This document shows positions 16,228-24,202 of a stretch of DNA of 33,307 nt, in pieces. The position numbers and the translations under genes were made by a program. Source of the DNA: a virus; the IMG/VR virus record IMGVR_UViG_3300003872_000008, positions 1 to 33,307 of that record. One strand, written 5' to 3'. Numbering within the stretch: position 1 is the first letter of the stretch; the number at the start of each line of letters is the position of its first letter. The notes under the pieces were generated by a model. That model had not been told where the DNA came from and made no database searches. It saw only the letters and a list, made by a program, of their open reading frames with translations.

Positions 16228-19013
16228 AGTGCACCTCCCAGACTGATGTTTTCGATATCGTCCAGAACAGCCTCCGTCAGCTGCCAGAGGGGCGACCCCT
16301 GACGGAGAATGCCGAGCGCCCGCACCTCGACAAGGACCGCCTGAAACTCCCAGAGATTGGTCAGGTGGTAGCGGAACCTGTCGCTGACCAGTTCGCTGCT
16401 CAGGGTGGGTCCTTTCAGGCTGACCTCCCAGATGGTTCTCCACGTCGTCCCGAACAGGCTGATGCGCTTCTCGTGCAGCAGCTTCCCCTCCTCATAGTTC
16501 GAGAAAGCGGGGTGCGGGGGGAACAGAGCACTGAGAATGCTCTGAATATCTGCGGGGGAGTAGTCGAACTTCTCCAGAACTTCCCTCAGCGCTTTCGCCA
16601 TCTTGGTCTCGCTGCGGAGGAGCGGGAGCGGCTGACGCAGGCTGTCTATCCTTTTCCCGCCGGCATACGCCTGTGCCAGATGAGTCATCTCGTGGAACAG
16701 GGTGCTGACCACTCTGTCCACATCTCTCAGGGCGGACTGAAGGAATATCTCGCCCGATGCAGAAGTGTATTTCCCCAGCGTGTCGGCGGGGAGCTTCGTC
16801 ATCCTGATGCGAGTCGGAGCAAGCCGGGTGAAGACCTTCACCAGCCGAGGGTCGTGATGCTCGAGGTTCTTCAGGTAGTCCATCGCCCCGAGCTGCTCCA
16901 TCTTCTCTCGTGCGGCAGGGGTCATCACACCCATCCACCTCGCATAGTTCGCACCTATTTCCACCTTCGGCTCCCGTCCCGTGAAGACAGTATCTTTGAC
17001 CACGGGGACGAGAACACAGCGGCAGTTGATGACTTCCGCTGCCGGAGCTGTCGGGTCGCCGGGGAACCTGCAGCCATTCGGGAACTTCTTTCCAACCAGC
17101 TGTATATATCCGTCCTGTAGAGCATGCGAAGAGCGAACATACTCATCCTTCGCTGTCACCCACATATTTTTTTTTATCCCTGCCGCCTCAAACATCTTCA
17201 TGCGCCCGCTCATCACCGCAGAAACAGTCTCTGTGCGGGCGATGGTGAGCGCACGGGAGGAAGCCATGTTGTAGACCCTTCGTATTCTGTCCTGTATCTC
17301 GTTCACAGTCTCCCCACGGACAAGACCTTCTGTGATGGCGAGCTTCAGGTCCCTCTTGAGTGTGCGGAGTATCTGTTCAGGGATGGTCTTGATGCGGAGG
17401 TTGAGTGTGCCGAGCATCTCTTTTTTCAGGGGTTCATATGCGAACCCTGTCCACCCGATTTCCTTTGGTGTGTATTCGAGCGTGCGGTCGACTGCCTTCT
17501 CGTAGAACCTCTCGAGTATCCCCCTGAGCTCCCGCAGCTCCCCGTCCCAGTCGAGGAGGATTTCCGCATAGTCCTTCCGGATGAGCGCTTTCAGCGAGGG
17601 GAGGTTCCTGATTTCCTCGAGGACTTTCACCCGCTGGCGGTAGAAAAACCCCTTCATCTTCTTCTGGAGTGCTTCCTCCAGCGGGGCATACACATCCTCG
17701 ACGAACTGCTCCCAATAGCGAATCTTCTCGAACTCTTCCTTCGATGCATCCTTGGGTATGGGCTTTGGGGGTGCCTTCTCCCCTGTGCCCTCCCCCATAC
17801 TCCCCATGGGGACCTTCGTCGGCTCAGCCCACCAGCTGTCGCCCCATGGGACCTCTGCCAGCCCCAGCTCCAGCCTGCGGTTGATTTCATTCAGAGGGTA
17901 TCCCATCTTCCACAGCTTCTCTGCGACCTCGACCTTCTTATCGAAGTCCTCCTGCAGTGCTTCGACGTTGGCGAGGTCGAACTTTGGATATATCGACCCG
18001 TCCCCGATGTCTGCGAAGAGGGAGTGATACAGGGTGTCCTCCATCAGCTTCAGGCGGGGGATGATGGTCTCCTGCCAGAAAGTCTTGTGGGCGGTCTTGA
18101 TGCCCTCGTAGCTCTTCACGTCCTCGTATATGCCGAGGACGACGGGGTTCGTCCCGAAGGCGGTGAAGATTTCCTCTCGAGTGATTTTCTTCATATCGAC
18201 GAACTGCATATCCCGCTGCGTTATCTGGCTTTCCTTGAAGTCCATCCCCCCCTCGAGGACTGCTATCCGATGCGCTTTCGACACTCCTGCGTGCCTGTCC
18301 TCGAACTGCTGGCGGAGCCTCCTGAACTGTGCATCGCTGAGGGTCTCGGGGACCTTGATATAGCCCGACAGAACCGCCCCCTGCTCGAAGAAGTTCCGGT
18401 TGAAAAGACTGCTCAGGAAGTCCTGTTCGATTGAGAGTATCACCACGTCGAGCGGGGACAGCCCACGGATATTGTTCTCTGCGACAGGGTTGTAGTGCTT
18501 GAAATGCACCACCTCGAACGGCTCCAGCTTCTCTTTTTCCCGATACACCCAGTAGAGTAGGTCGCCCTCTTCGTTTGTCACCGCCCTCATGTGGCGGGGG
18601 TGCAGGAGCCGCATACTGGACGGTATCTGCGTGATATTCTTCCGCTCCAGATACCAGAACGCCTCCCCCCATGTGTCCAGCAGCATCGCTGTCCGCTTCA
18701 GCATTTCTCGAAAAGAATAGTCCGGGTTGGGGCGATCGAAGAGGCTCAGTATCTTTCTATCCCGAACAGGAGCCTCTTCATTCCCCTTTTCCTGAACTAT
18801 GAGGAGCTCTACGCTCGCTATGTTTTCCGCTATCTTCAGGATGGAGCGATACGCCCAGACCGAAGCCTGAAAGCGGTTCGTGTTCAGAATGTCCCTGCTG
18901 AAGCGGAAAGAAGAGCGAAAAAACCACAGGTCGTCGACTGTCTGACCGATGATTCCGCCTTTTCTGCGGAATTTCGAGAGGATTTTCCTGACTCCCTCGA
19001 ACACTATATCCAC
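16224..19013 (-). CDS. Portal protein fused to MuF-like domain and C-terminal HExxH metallopeptidase-like domain
   Basis: 929 residues, about twice the size of a typical portal. Residues about 30-390 are an HK97-type portal (FEVVHFKHYNP, ISLEQ-type helix, LSDAQFRRLRQQFEDRHAG, FGTNPVVLGIYEDV). Residues about 530-668 are MuF-like/minor head protein with ALTIARTETVSAVMSGRM, SSHALQDG and the closing NCRC (663-666). Residues 700-929 carry FHEMTH (HExxH at 774-778) followed by LAQAYAG and, later, a Glu at 889 in WEFQA, a plausible third zinc ligand. The tail may be injected or act on the capsid or host. GTG start at 19013; it overlaps the terminase end by 10 bases. Confidence 0.9.
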   Translation of the reverse strand: MDIVFEGVRKILSKFRRKGGIIGQTVDDLWFFRSSFRFSRDILNTNRFQASVWAYRSILKIAENIASVELLIVQEKGNEEAPVRDRKILSLFDRPNPDYSFREMLKRTAMLLDTWGEAFWYLERKNITQIPSSMRLLHPRHMRAVTNEEGDLLYWVYREKEKLEPFEVVHFKHYNPVAENNIRGLSPLDVVILSIEQDFLSSLFNRNFFEQGAVLSGYIKVPETLSDAQFRRLRQQFEDRHAGVSKAHRIAVLEGGMDFKESQITQRDMQFVDMKKITREEIFTAFGTNPVVLGIYEDVKSYEGIKTAHKTFWQETIIPRLKLMEDTLYHSLFADIGDGSIYPKFDLANVEALQEDFDKKVEVAEKLWKMGYPLNEINRRLELGLAEVPWGDSWWAEPTKVPMGSMGEGTGEKAPPKPIPKDASKEEFEKIRYWEQFVEDVYAPLEEALQKKMKGFFYRQRVKVLEEIRNLPSLKALIRKDYAEILLDWDGELRELRGILERFYEKAVDRTLEYTPKEIGWTGFAYEPLKKEMLGTLNLRIKTIPEQILRTLKRDLKLAITEGLVRGETVNEIQDRIRRVYNMASSRALTIARTETVSAVMSGRMKMFEAAGIKKNMWVTAKDEYVRSSHALQDGYIQLVGKKFPNGCRFPGDPTAPAAEVINCRCVLVPVVKDTVFTGREPKVEIGANYARWMGVMTPAAREKMEQLGAMDYLKNLEHHDPRLVKVFTRLAPTRIRMTKLPADTLGKYTSASGEIFLQSALRDVDRVVSTLFHEMTHLAQAYAGGKRIDSLRQPLPLLRSETKMAKALREVLEKFDYSPADIQSILSALFPPHPAFSNYEEGKLLHEKRISLFGTTWRTIWEVSLKGPTLSSELVSDRFRYHLTNLWEFQAVLVEVRALGILRQGSPLWQLTEAVLDDIENISLGGAL

Positions 19014-20167
19014 CTCACTCCTATTTTACCTGCTCCCTCGTATGTGAACAGGGCATATCGCAGGGCATCCATCAGGTGGTCGTTGTATTTGGCTGGCTTA
19101 TCAATGAATTCTCCCGTCTTGTCCGTATCCCACATATAGCTGTTCAGCTCATCTATGGTCTTCACGCAGGAGGAAAACACTTTCAGTTTCCCGTTCTCGA
19201 ACAGCCCCTGCACGTGGGTGATACCTGCCAGCACATCCTTCTTCGCCTTTCTGATGCGGAGTCCTTTTTTCCGCAGGATAGCGAGAAGCTCTGCGTTCTC
19301 TGGGTCCGCATAGATGATTCTGTCCTCATATCCCTGCAGTGCCCTGACTATATCGTCAGGGAGCTTCTTGGAGTGTTTCCATTCGTTGAAGATGTAGAAG
19401 GTTTCCGTTTCGGGGTCTGCTGCTATCCAGATGATGGCGGTGGGGTTGTTGAATCCTGTGTCCATACCTATGAAAATGTCCCAGTCGGAGGGGATTTCAA
19501 AGGAATTCACCACCTCATACGTGGGGTATATCAGCCCTTCGGGTTTCGTGAACTGTCCCTCGAAGCGCATACGGAACTTCCAGTCGGGAAGACGCTCTTT
19601 CGCCTTCTGAATGTTCTCACGGGGATAGAAGGGGTTGTCCCAGCTGGTAGGGTTCCTCAGCTCTATGTCCGGGTCGCCTTCCAGCCACTTGTCCCAGACC
19701 TCAGTTTTCAGCCAGTTCAGGGCATACGGGGTGGTGAGCAGACCGACGAACCCCCCCCGATAGGCTATCCTCTGCAGGGCGGTCTCCCACCACGCCACAG
19801 GGAACAGACCCGCTTCGTCCCCGAAGATACCTTTCGGGTGTATCCCCTGCATCCGGTCTGCGTCTACTGCGGAAATGAAATAGACAGTCCCCCACTGCAG
19901 GCGCAGCACCATCTCCGTCTTGTTGTAGTCATGCGGGATTTTCTCCTCCTGCAGGAAGTTCAGGATGTATTTGATTGGGTTTCGCTTCAGCATGGGGATT
20001 GTGGGGGAAGATACAATCCACTCCTCGCCCGGGGACTGCAGCATGGCTATATAGAGCCAGCGGGGGAGGAGGTATGTTTTCCCTGTCCCTGTGCCGCCGA
20101 TGAGCGCCCGTATCTGCTTCGTGGACAACACCATCGCCAACTGATAGCTGAGGAGGTCAATCCGCAC
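19004..20167 (-). CDS. Terminase large subunit
   Basis: 387 residues, slightly short for the family. ATPase: Walker A GGTGTGKT (24-31), Walker B GIFGDEAG with Asp117 and Glu118. Nuclease: FIGMDTGF with Asp236, IIYADPE with Asp288, and the last acidic cluster YNDHLMDALRYAL with Asp363/Asp367. It drives DNA packaging at the portal and cuts the concatemer. Its start lies 11 bases inside the methyltransferase gene. All catalytic residues are present. Confidence 0.95.
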   Translation of the reverse strand: MRIDLLSYQLAMVLSTKQIRALIGGTGTGKTYLLPRWLYIAMLQSPGEEWIVSSPTIPMLKRNPIKYILNFLQEEKIPHDYNKTEMVLRLQWGTVYFISAVDADRMQGIHPKGIFGDEAGLFPVAWWETALQRIAYRGGFVGLLTTPYALNWLKTEVWDKWLEGDPDIELRNPTSWDNPFYPRENIQKAKERLPDWKFRMRFEGQFTKPEGLIYPTYEVVNSFEIPSDWDIFIGMDTGFNNPTAIIWIAADPETETFYIFNEWKHSKKLPDDIVRALQGYEDRIIYADPENAELLAILRKKGLRIRKAKKDVLAGITHVQGLFENGKLKVFSSCVKTIDELNSYMWDTDKTGEFIDKPAKYNDHLMDALRYALFTYEGAGKIGVRWI

Positions 20168-21371
20168 CTTTCCTCCTCGCTTTCCCCCCCGTGAACTCCT
20201 CCCACCTCCTGACTATCACGTCGCAGTATCTCGGGTCTATCTCGATGAGACGTGCTTTTCGCCCTGTTTTCTCACACGCTATCAGTGTCGAACCTGAGCC
20301 TGCGAAGGGGTCGAGGACGATATCGCCCTGCTCTGTGGAGTTCAGGAGGGCGTTCTCGATGAGTGCCACAGGCTTCATAGTGGGGTGTAGCTTCGACTTG
20401 GACGGCTTCGGTATCTCCCAGACGCTTGTCCTGAACTGCCCCCTCCCGTAGAAGCGGTGTTTTTTCACCCAGCCGTAGAGAATCGGCTCATGCTGGTAGT
20501 CATAGTCAGCTCTGCCGAGGACAGGAGCGCTTTTCTTCCACACGAGGACATGTCTGCAGGGCATCCCCGCATCCTGCAGAGCGAGCAGAAATGTGGTGAG
20601 CCAGTCTCCCACAGGCGACGTGACGTAGTAGCACGAATACTCTGCGAAGAGGTCTCTGATGATAGAGAAGACTGTGAAAAGAAGAGCCCTGAGCTGTGCC
20701 GGGGAGAGGTCATCGTTCGGGATATCCTCTCTGCCTTTCGATGCTCCCGCCTCCTGCAGGAAGCGGGTCTTCTCACCGTAGCTCACACCATATGGCGGGT
20801 CTGTGAACAGCATATGCACACGCTCCCTGCCGAGCAGACGGGAGTATACCGACGGGTCCGCAGCGTCCCCGCAGATGAGCAGGTGGTCTCCCATCTGCCA
20901 GATGTCGCCCGGGCTGGTGGCTGCCTTTTCGGGAACTTCCGGGACATCATCCTGCCCTTCTACCTCCTCCAGCTCTCTGGGGAGGTCAAGGTCGTCCCAA
21001 TCGAACCCCGTGAGCTCGATATCGAACCCCAGCTCCTCCAGCGTCTCCAGCTCCACTTTCACCAGCTCCATATCCCACTCCCCCAGCTCTGTGAGCCTGT
21101 TGTCCGCCAGCCTGTATGCCTTGATTTGGGCGGGGGTCAGGTGTTCCGCTCTGATGACCGGGACCTCTCTGATGCCGAGTTTCTGACAGGCGAGGAGCCT
21201 GCCGTGTCCCGCTATGATTTCGTTATCCTTCGTGATGATGATGGGGTTCAGGAACCCGAACTCCCGTATAGAAGCAGCTATCATGTCCACCTGCTCCTTC
21301 GGGTGCTGCTTCGGGTTGTTCACGTAGGGGACGAGGCTGTCAATATCTACATACTCAACCCTGACTTTCAT
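20157..21371 (-). CDS. ParB/sulfiredoxin-like domain fused to DNA methyltransferase
   Basis: 404 residues. Residues 1-100 are a ParB/Srx-type nuclease-like domain (LVPYVNNPKQHPKEQVDMIA, then GHGR at 55-58). Residues about 155-395 are an amino-methyltransferase with catalytic DPPY (191-194), HPTMKPVAL near 329 and SAM-binding DPFAGSG (354-360). Motif IV precedes motif I, i.e. the beta-class order, giving N6-adenine or N4-cytosine methylation. No cognate endonuclease was seen, so it may protect phage DNA or mark packaging sites. It lies between the two terminase genes and overlaps both. Confidence 0.93.
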   Translation of the reverse strand: MKVRVEYVDIDSLVPYVNNPKQHPKEQVDMIAASIREFGFLNPIIITKDNEIIAGHGRLLACQKLGIREVPVIRAEHLTPAQIKAYRLADNRLTELGEWDMELVKVELETLEELGFDIELTGFDWDDLDLPRELEEVEGQDDVPEVPEKAATSPGDIWQMGDHLLICGDAADPSVYSRLLGRERVHMLFTDPPYGVSYGEKTRFLQEAGASKGREDIPNDDLSPAQLRALLFTVFSIIRDLFAEYSCYYVTSPVGDWLTTFLLALQDAGMPCRHVLVWKKSAPVLGRADYDYQHEPILYGWVKKHRFYGRGQFRTSVWEIPKPSKSKLHPTMKPVALIENALLNSTEQGDIVLDPFAGSGSTLIACEKTGRKARLIEIDPRYCDVIVRRWEEFTGGKARRKGAD

Positions 21372-21933
21372 CGCTCTCTCCTCCTTGGTGGACTACGATT
21401 CGCTTCCCGTTGATTTCGTTGATTATGATGATGGGCTTCTCGTGCACTGCGGAGCCTGTCACCACATATCCCATATCCTTCAGCATACTGAAGGCGGTCT
21501 GATTGACACGGTCGGTGATTTCGATGATGCGGGAGAAGCGAGGGTGAGTTTCATCGATGATTTCGGCGATAGCGTTCATCTTCTTCGCCAGCCGAAGTTG
21601 TCTCATCAGGAGCCAGCCTGACGCTTCTGAAAACGCTTTCTCCAGCTTCTGGGTCTTTTCACGTGTTTCAGTATCAATACCGAGGACACGGTTCACCTCC
21701 GATAGTGTGTCCGCCCGGCGCTGAAGGAGCTTTTCTTCCAGAAGAGCATCCCAGCCGTCCGCTTTGACCCAGCGCCAGATGGTGATTGGGGAAGGGGCAG
21801 GGTCAAAACGCTTCTTCAGTTCACGGGATATCTGGGGGATGCTGTATTTCTGCCGACCCCTGTCATCGAGGTCGAGATACATACGCTTTGCTTCTTCCCG
21901 CACCCTCGGGTCGAAGGTTTTTCGTCCCTGCAT
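21355..21933 (-). CDS. Terminase small subunit-like protein
   Basis: 192 residues. The N-terminal half has a helix-turn-helix pattern (YSIPQISRELKKRF..SPITIWRWVKADGW, about residues 30-62), as in small terminases that recognise the packaging site; the remainder is helical and could oligomerise. It ends 17 bases inside the methyltransferase gene and is upstream of the large subunit. The assignment rests on HTH, size and position. Confidence 0.8.
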   Translation of the reverse strand: MQGRKTFDPRVREEAKRMYLDLDDRGRQKYSIPQISRELKKRFDPAPSPITIWRWVKADGWDALLEEKLLQRRADTLSEVNRVLGIDTETREKTQKLEKAFSEASGWLLMRQLRLAKKMNAIAEIIDETHPRFSRIIEITDRVNQTAFSMLKDMGYVVTGSAVHEKPIIIINEINGKRIVVHQGGESDESQG

Positions 21934-21950
21934 CGCCTTTTCAATATATT

Positions 21951-22238
21951 CTATTTTTCCCGGCGGGGTTTCGTCGCCTCCTCAAGCTGCTCTTCATAGC
22001 ACAGCACAACACTTTCAAGCTCGAGCGCATATCTGGAAAGAATGAGAAGGTTGTCCGCCAGAATGTATATGCCTTTTCCCGAACAGAGCGGGGTTTTCTT
22101 TTCTATTTCTTTGAGAATGGGGCGCTCAGGCTTTTCACAACGACTTGTCCCCGTTGGGACAAGCGAAAAACTATCTTTTTTGCTCGAACAACCGAGAATT
22201 AAAACGCTTGAAAAGGCTATTGACATAGTTTTTCGCAC
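21951..22238 (-). CDS. Rz1-like outer-membrane lipoprotein (o-spanin)
   Basis: 95 residues. An N-terminal lipoprotein signal with lipobox ILGC (Cys17) is followed by SSKK. Later come Cys/Pro residues (SRCEKPERPILKEI) and a helical C-terminus with Cys (LESVVLCYEEQLEEA), a layout common in Rz1-type spanins. It starts (GTG at 22238) inside the preceding i-spanin gene in another frame and extends beyond it, the overlapped Rz/Rz1 architecture. It would span the periplasm with its partner to fuse the membranes in the last step of lysis. Confidence 0.75.
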   Translation of the reverse strand: MRKTMSIAFSSVLILGCSSKKDSFSLVPTGTSRCEKPERPILKEIEKKTPLCSGKGIYILADNLLILSRYALELESVVLCYEEQLEEATKPRREK

Positions 22239-22539
22239 GCTCTTCCTCCTCGGGAGTCAGACGAGATTCTTTCTCCCGCATTTCTGAAAACAGGCGCTCG
22301 AGACGCTTGACCTCCTGCTCCTTGTCCGCCATGAGCCGGCGCAGGCGCCGGGCATGCTCCTGCAGTATCCGTATCTTCTTTTCACGGTCGTCGATGAGCT
22401 GAGAGGCAGCTTCGATACTTTTCAGCAGGGTCTGATTCTGCAGGCGGAGGTTTTCGGAGCGGAGGTAGGAGAGATACAGGAGGGCGCCCATGATGAGCGA
22501 TGCAATCATGGGAATGAGGGCAAACAGCTTCAATATCAT
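22171..22539 (-). CDS. Rz-like inner-membrane spanin (i-spanin)
   Basis: 122 residues. A single N-terminal transmembrane segment (about 4-25, LKLFALIPMIASLIMGALLY) is followed by a long periplasmic coiled coil (residues 28-100), the Rz layout. ATG at 22539 overlaps the holin stop (ATGA). The frame upstream of this ATG overlaps the holin gene and is not used. It overlaps the o-spanin gene by 68 bases in a different frame. Confidence 0.8.
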   Translation of the reverse strand: MILKLFALIPMIASLIMGALLYLSYLRSENLRLQNQTLLKSIEAASQLIDDREKKIRILQEHARRLRRLMADKEQEVKRLERLFSEMREKESRLTPEEEERAKNYVNSLFKRFNSRLFEQKR

Positions 22540-22751
22540 TTCCCGAATATCTCCTTGGCAGCGGGGATGATTTTCTTCCCGAAGTTGTATGCGAGAAGCA
22601 CCTGCATCATGCCCCACATATGAGGATACAGGTCTCTTTTTTCCACGAGCCACAGGTAGAGGGCGGCTGCGAACAGAACGAGGAATGCGATGCGACCGAG
22701 GCTGAGCTTCCCACCTTCTGTTTTTTCCCTGAGCAGGTCTGATATCCCCAC
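22536..22751 (-). CDS. Holin-like small membrane protein
   Basis: 71 residues with two hydrophobic segments (about 20-36, RIAFLVLFAAALYLWL, and about 43-58, MWGMMQVLLAYNFG) and charged ends, as in class II-type holins. It heads the late unit just downstream of the terminator, and is coupled to the i-spanin gene. It would release or activate the endolysin encoded at 11408-11962. GTG start at 22751 with AGAAGG very close upstream; the start is uncertain by a few codons. Confidence 0.75.
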   Translation of the reverse strand: MGISDLLREKTEGGKLSLGRIAFLVLFAAALYLWLVEKRDLYPHMWGMMQVLLAYNFGKKIIPAAKEIFGK

Positions 22752-22768
22752 CCTTCTATTCTACTGTG

Positions 22769-22803
22769 AAAAAATGCCCCCGGGGGGCACTGAACCGGGG
22801 GCA
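22769..22803 (-). terminator. Intrinsic terminator between early and late units
   Basis: Minus-strand stem TGCCCCCGG / CCGGGGGCA (9 bp, 22795-22803 with 22775-22783, 11-base loop) followed directly by six Ts. It lies just upstream of the holin gene and downstream of the early block, so late expression must start after it or pass through it. Confidence 0.85.
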
Positions 22804-22877
22804 CCCGCTACGGGGGGAGGGGGAGGGTGAGGCTCGGAAGGGCAAAAAGAAAAAAGGGGAGGGGGAGGGAGGGGCGT
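22804..22877 (-). promoter_or_regulatory. C-rich leader (G-rich on plus strand) before the terminator
   Basis: The plus strand has repeated G runs, including G4-A-G5-A-G3-A-G4 at 22856-22874 and G6-A-G5-A-G3 at 22812-22827. The minus-strand transcript is therefore C/U-rich and nearly free of G, like a Rho-loading (rut-type) tract, and the plus strand could form a G-quadruplex. No gene is seen in this gap. Confidence 0.5.
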
Positions 22878-23084
22878 TCATTCGCATGGAGGGTATACAC
22901 CCGGTTTCTGCCAGCTCTTTTTCCCTTCCCCACGAGAGAACAGTATATCACACAGAGCCTTCTTCTGCTCCTCGAGAATTCGGATGTGCGACTGCAGCTC
23001 GAGGATATAGAAAAGTGAAGCTATGACGGGAATGATATAGAGGAGATAGAAGATGATGAACAGCTTCAGCAGGGTTTTCCGCAC
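22878..23084 (-). CDS. Small single-span membrane protein, unknown
   Basis: 68 residues from GTG at 23084, 8 bases after AGGAGG. A hydrophobic segment at about residues 8-27 (LFIIFYLLYIIPVIASLFYI) is followed by a short charged helix (LELQSHIRILEEQKKALC). The layout resembles the neighbouring i-spanin in miniature, so a lysis-related or antiholin role is possible. The longer frame to 23192 reads into the upstream gene. It is the last gene before the terminator. Confidence 0.65.
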   Translation of the reverse strand: MRKTLLKLFIIFYLLYIIPVIASLFYILELQSHIRILEEQKKALCDILFSRGEGKKSWQKPGVYPPCE

Positions 23085-23094
23085 ACTCCACCTC

Positions 23095-23913
23095 CTATAT
23101 CTGGCACACCTCGCACGCCTCTCCGAACATATCCAGCTGTGCATCATGCAGGGACAGGCGTCTGACGACTTCTTTCGCTGTCGCATGATCACGGAGACGG
23201 GTATGATACCCCTGAGCGTTCAGCTCTTCCTCCAGCTCTCTGAGCCTGAGAATATTCCTCTTCCCTTCTTCATCTTTCCAGCAGAGCTGGTAGTCCCTCC
23301 AGCTGCTGAGTATACAGGGGAAGCACCCGACCCGTGAATGACCACGGGAATAGAGAGGATTTGGCTCCACTCCGGCACCCTTCAGATATGCGAACACCTG
23401 CTCCTCCGTCCAGTCCACGATTGGAAACCTGCATCTGATATGAGTGAGCTTTTCAAGGTGTCTTTTTCTCAAATAGCCGTTGTTGTTGAGCCAGTCCGAA
23501 TACTTCCATGTATCTTCAGGGCTGATATCCCCATATTTCTCCTTTCTCCTTCTGCTCTCTTCTGCTCGTATGCCGAACCAGAGCTCCCCGACGTCCTTCC
23601 TCTCCATCAGATACAGAGCTACGGGGACCTGTTTCAGGAGTGCGGTGCAGAACCTCATGCGGGAATTGGGAAAGCGCTTTTTCTTCCGTATCAGGGACAG
23701 CAGGTCGTCTCCTTCAGGGTGTCTGAGCCTGACTATCCGCACGCCGAGGGTTCGCTCGAGATAGTCCAGATATCGGTATGTCTCGGAAGACTCGAAGCCC
23801 GTGTCCGTGAAAATAGGGAGAACTTCCGTGTGCTTCTCCAGCGCCAGCAGGAGTGTGGCAGTGCTGTCTTTCCCGCCCGATACAAGGACTGCCACTTTCG
23901 CATCAGCTTCCAT
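23095..23913 (-). CDS. PAPS reductase-family ATP pyrophosphatase
   Basis: 272 residues. ATP-binding loop SGGKDS (12-17), then FTDTGFESSETYRYL (35-49), RMRFCTALLK with Cys89, and the cysteine pairs GCFPC (197, 200) and CEVC (267, 270). The family activates substrates with ATP for sulfur or redox chemistry (CysH, DndC, tRNA thiolation). Phages often carry members of unknown substrate. The four C-terminal cysteines could bind zinc or iron-sulfur. It overlaps the zinc-ribbon gene by 11 bases, suggesting joint expression. No dnd partners were seen. Confidence 0.85.
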   Translation of the reverse strand: MEADAKVAVLVSGGKDSTATLLLALEKHTEVLPIFTDTGFESSETYRYLDYLERTLGVRIVRLRHPEGDDLLSLIRKKKRFPNSRMRFCTALLKQVPVALYLMERKDVGELWFGIRAEESRRRKEKYGDISPEDTWKYSDWLNNNGYLRKRHLEKLTHIRCRFPIVDWTEEQVFAYLKGAGVEPNPLYSRGHSRVGCFPCILSSWRDYQLCWKDEEGKRNILRLRELEEELNAQGYHTRLRDHATAKEVVRRLSLHDAQLDMFGEACEVCQI

Positions 23914-24202
23914 AGATACCCTCCCGCTTCGGAGTCATGCGCTTCACACATCTGTCACAGCACAGATACGTCCTCTCGAAACTTAGGATAGTCATCACGT
24001 CATACCTGTCCGCCAGCTCCCTCCAGTATTCCCTGTTCGGCATTTTTCTCAGGAGAAAAAGGCGTTTCGGGCTGACGGGGCGGGCACAGAATTCACAGTT
24101 TCGCTTTTTCCGTCTTCTCGGATAGATTCTGCTGTATTCCCAGTAAATATACTCCAGCCTGTTCTCATCCACCGATGGTCCGCACACATATACAGACATC
24201 AT
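23903..24202 (-). CDS. Small zinc-ribbon-like protein, unknown
   Basis: 99 residues, basic, with CEFC (36-39) and CCDRC (81-85) pairs that could bind one zinc ion, and a tyrosine-rich N-terminus. The ATG at 24202 overlaps the DnaC-like stop. It lies between that gene and the PAPS reductase-like gene. No family recognised; nucleic-acid binding is possible. Confidence 0.7.
   Translation of the reverse strand: MMSVYVCGPSVDENRLEYIYWEYSRIYPRRRKKRNCEFCARPVSPKRLFLLRKMPNREYWRELADRYDVMTILSFERTYLCCDRCVKRMTPKREGIYGS

Noticed and set aside
17124-18434. Plus-strand open frame of 436 codons opposite the portal gene
   Set aside because: Antisense shadow of the portal-MuF gene; Leu/Pro-rich translation without family features.
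19076-21413. Plus-strand open frames opposite the terminase and methyltransferase genes
   Set aside because: Shadows of genes with complete catalytic motifs on the minus strand.
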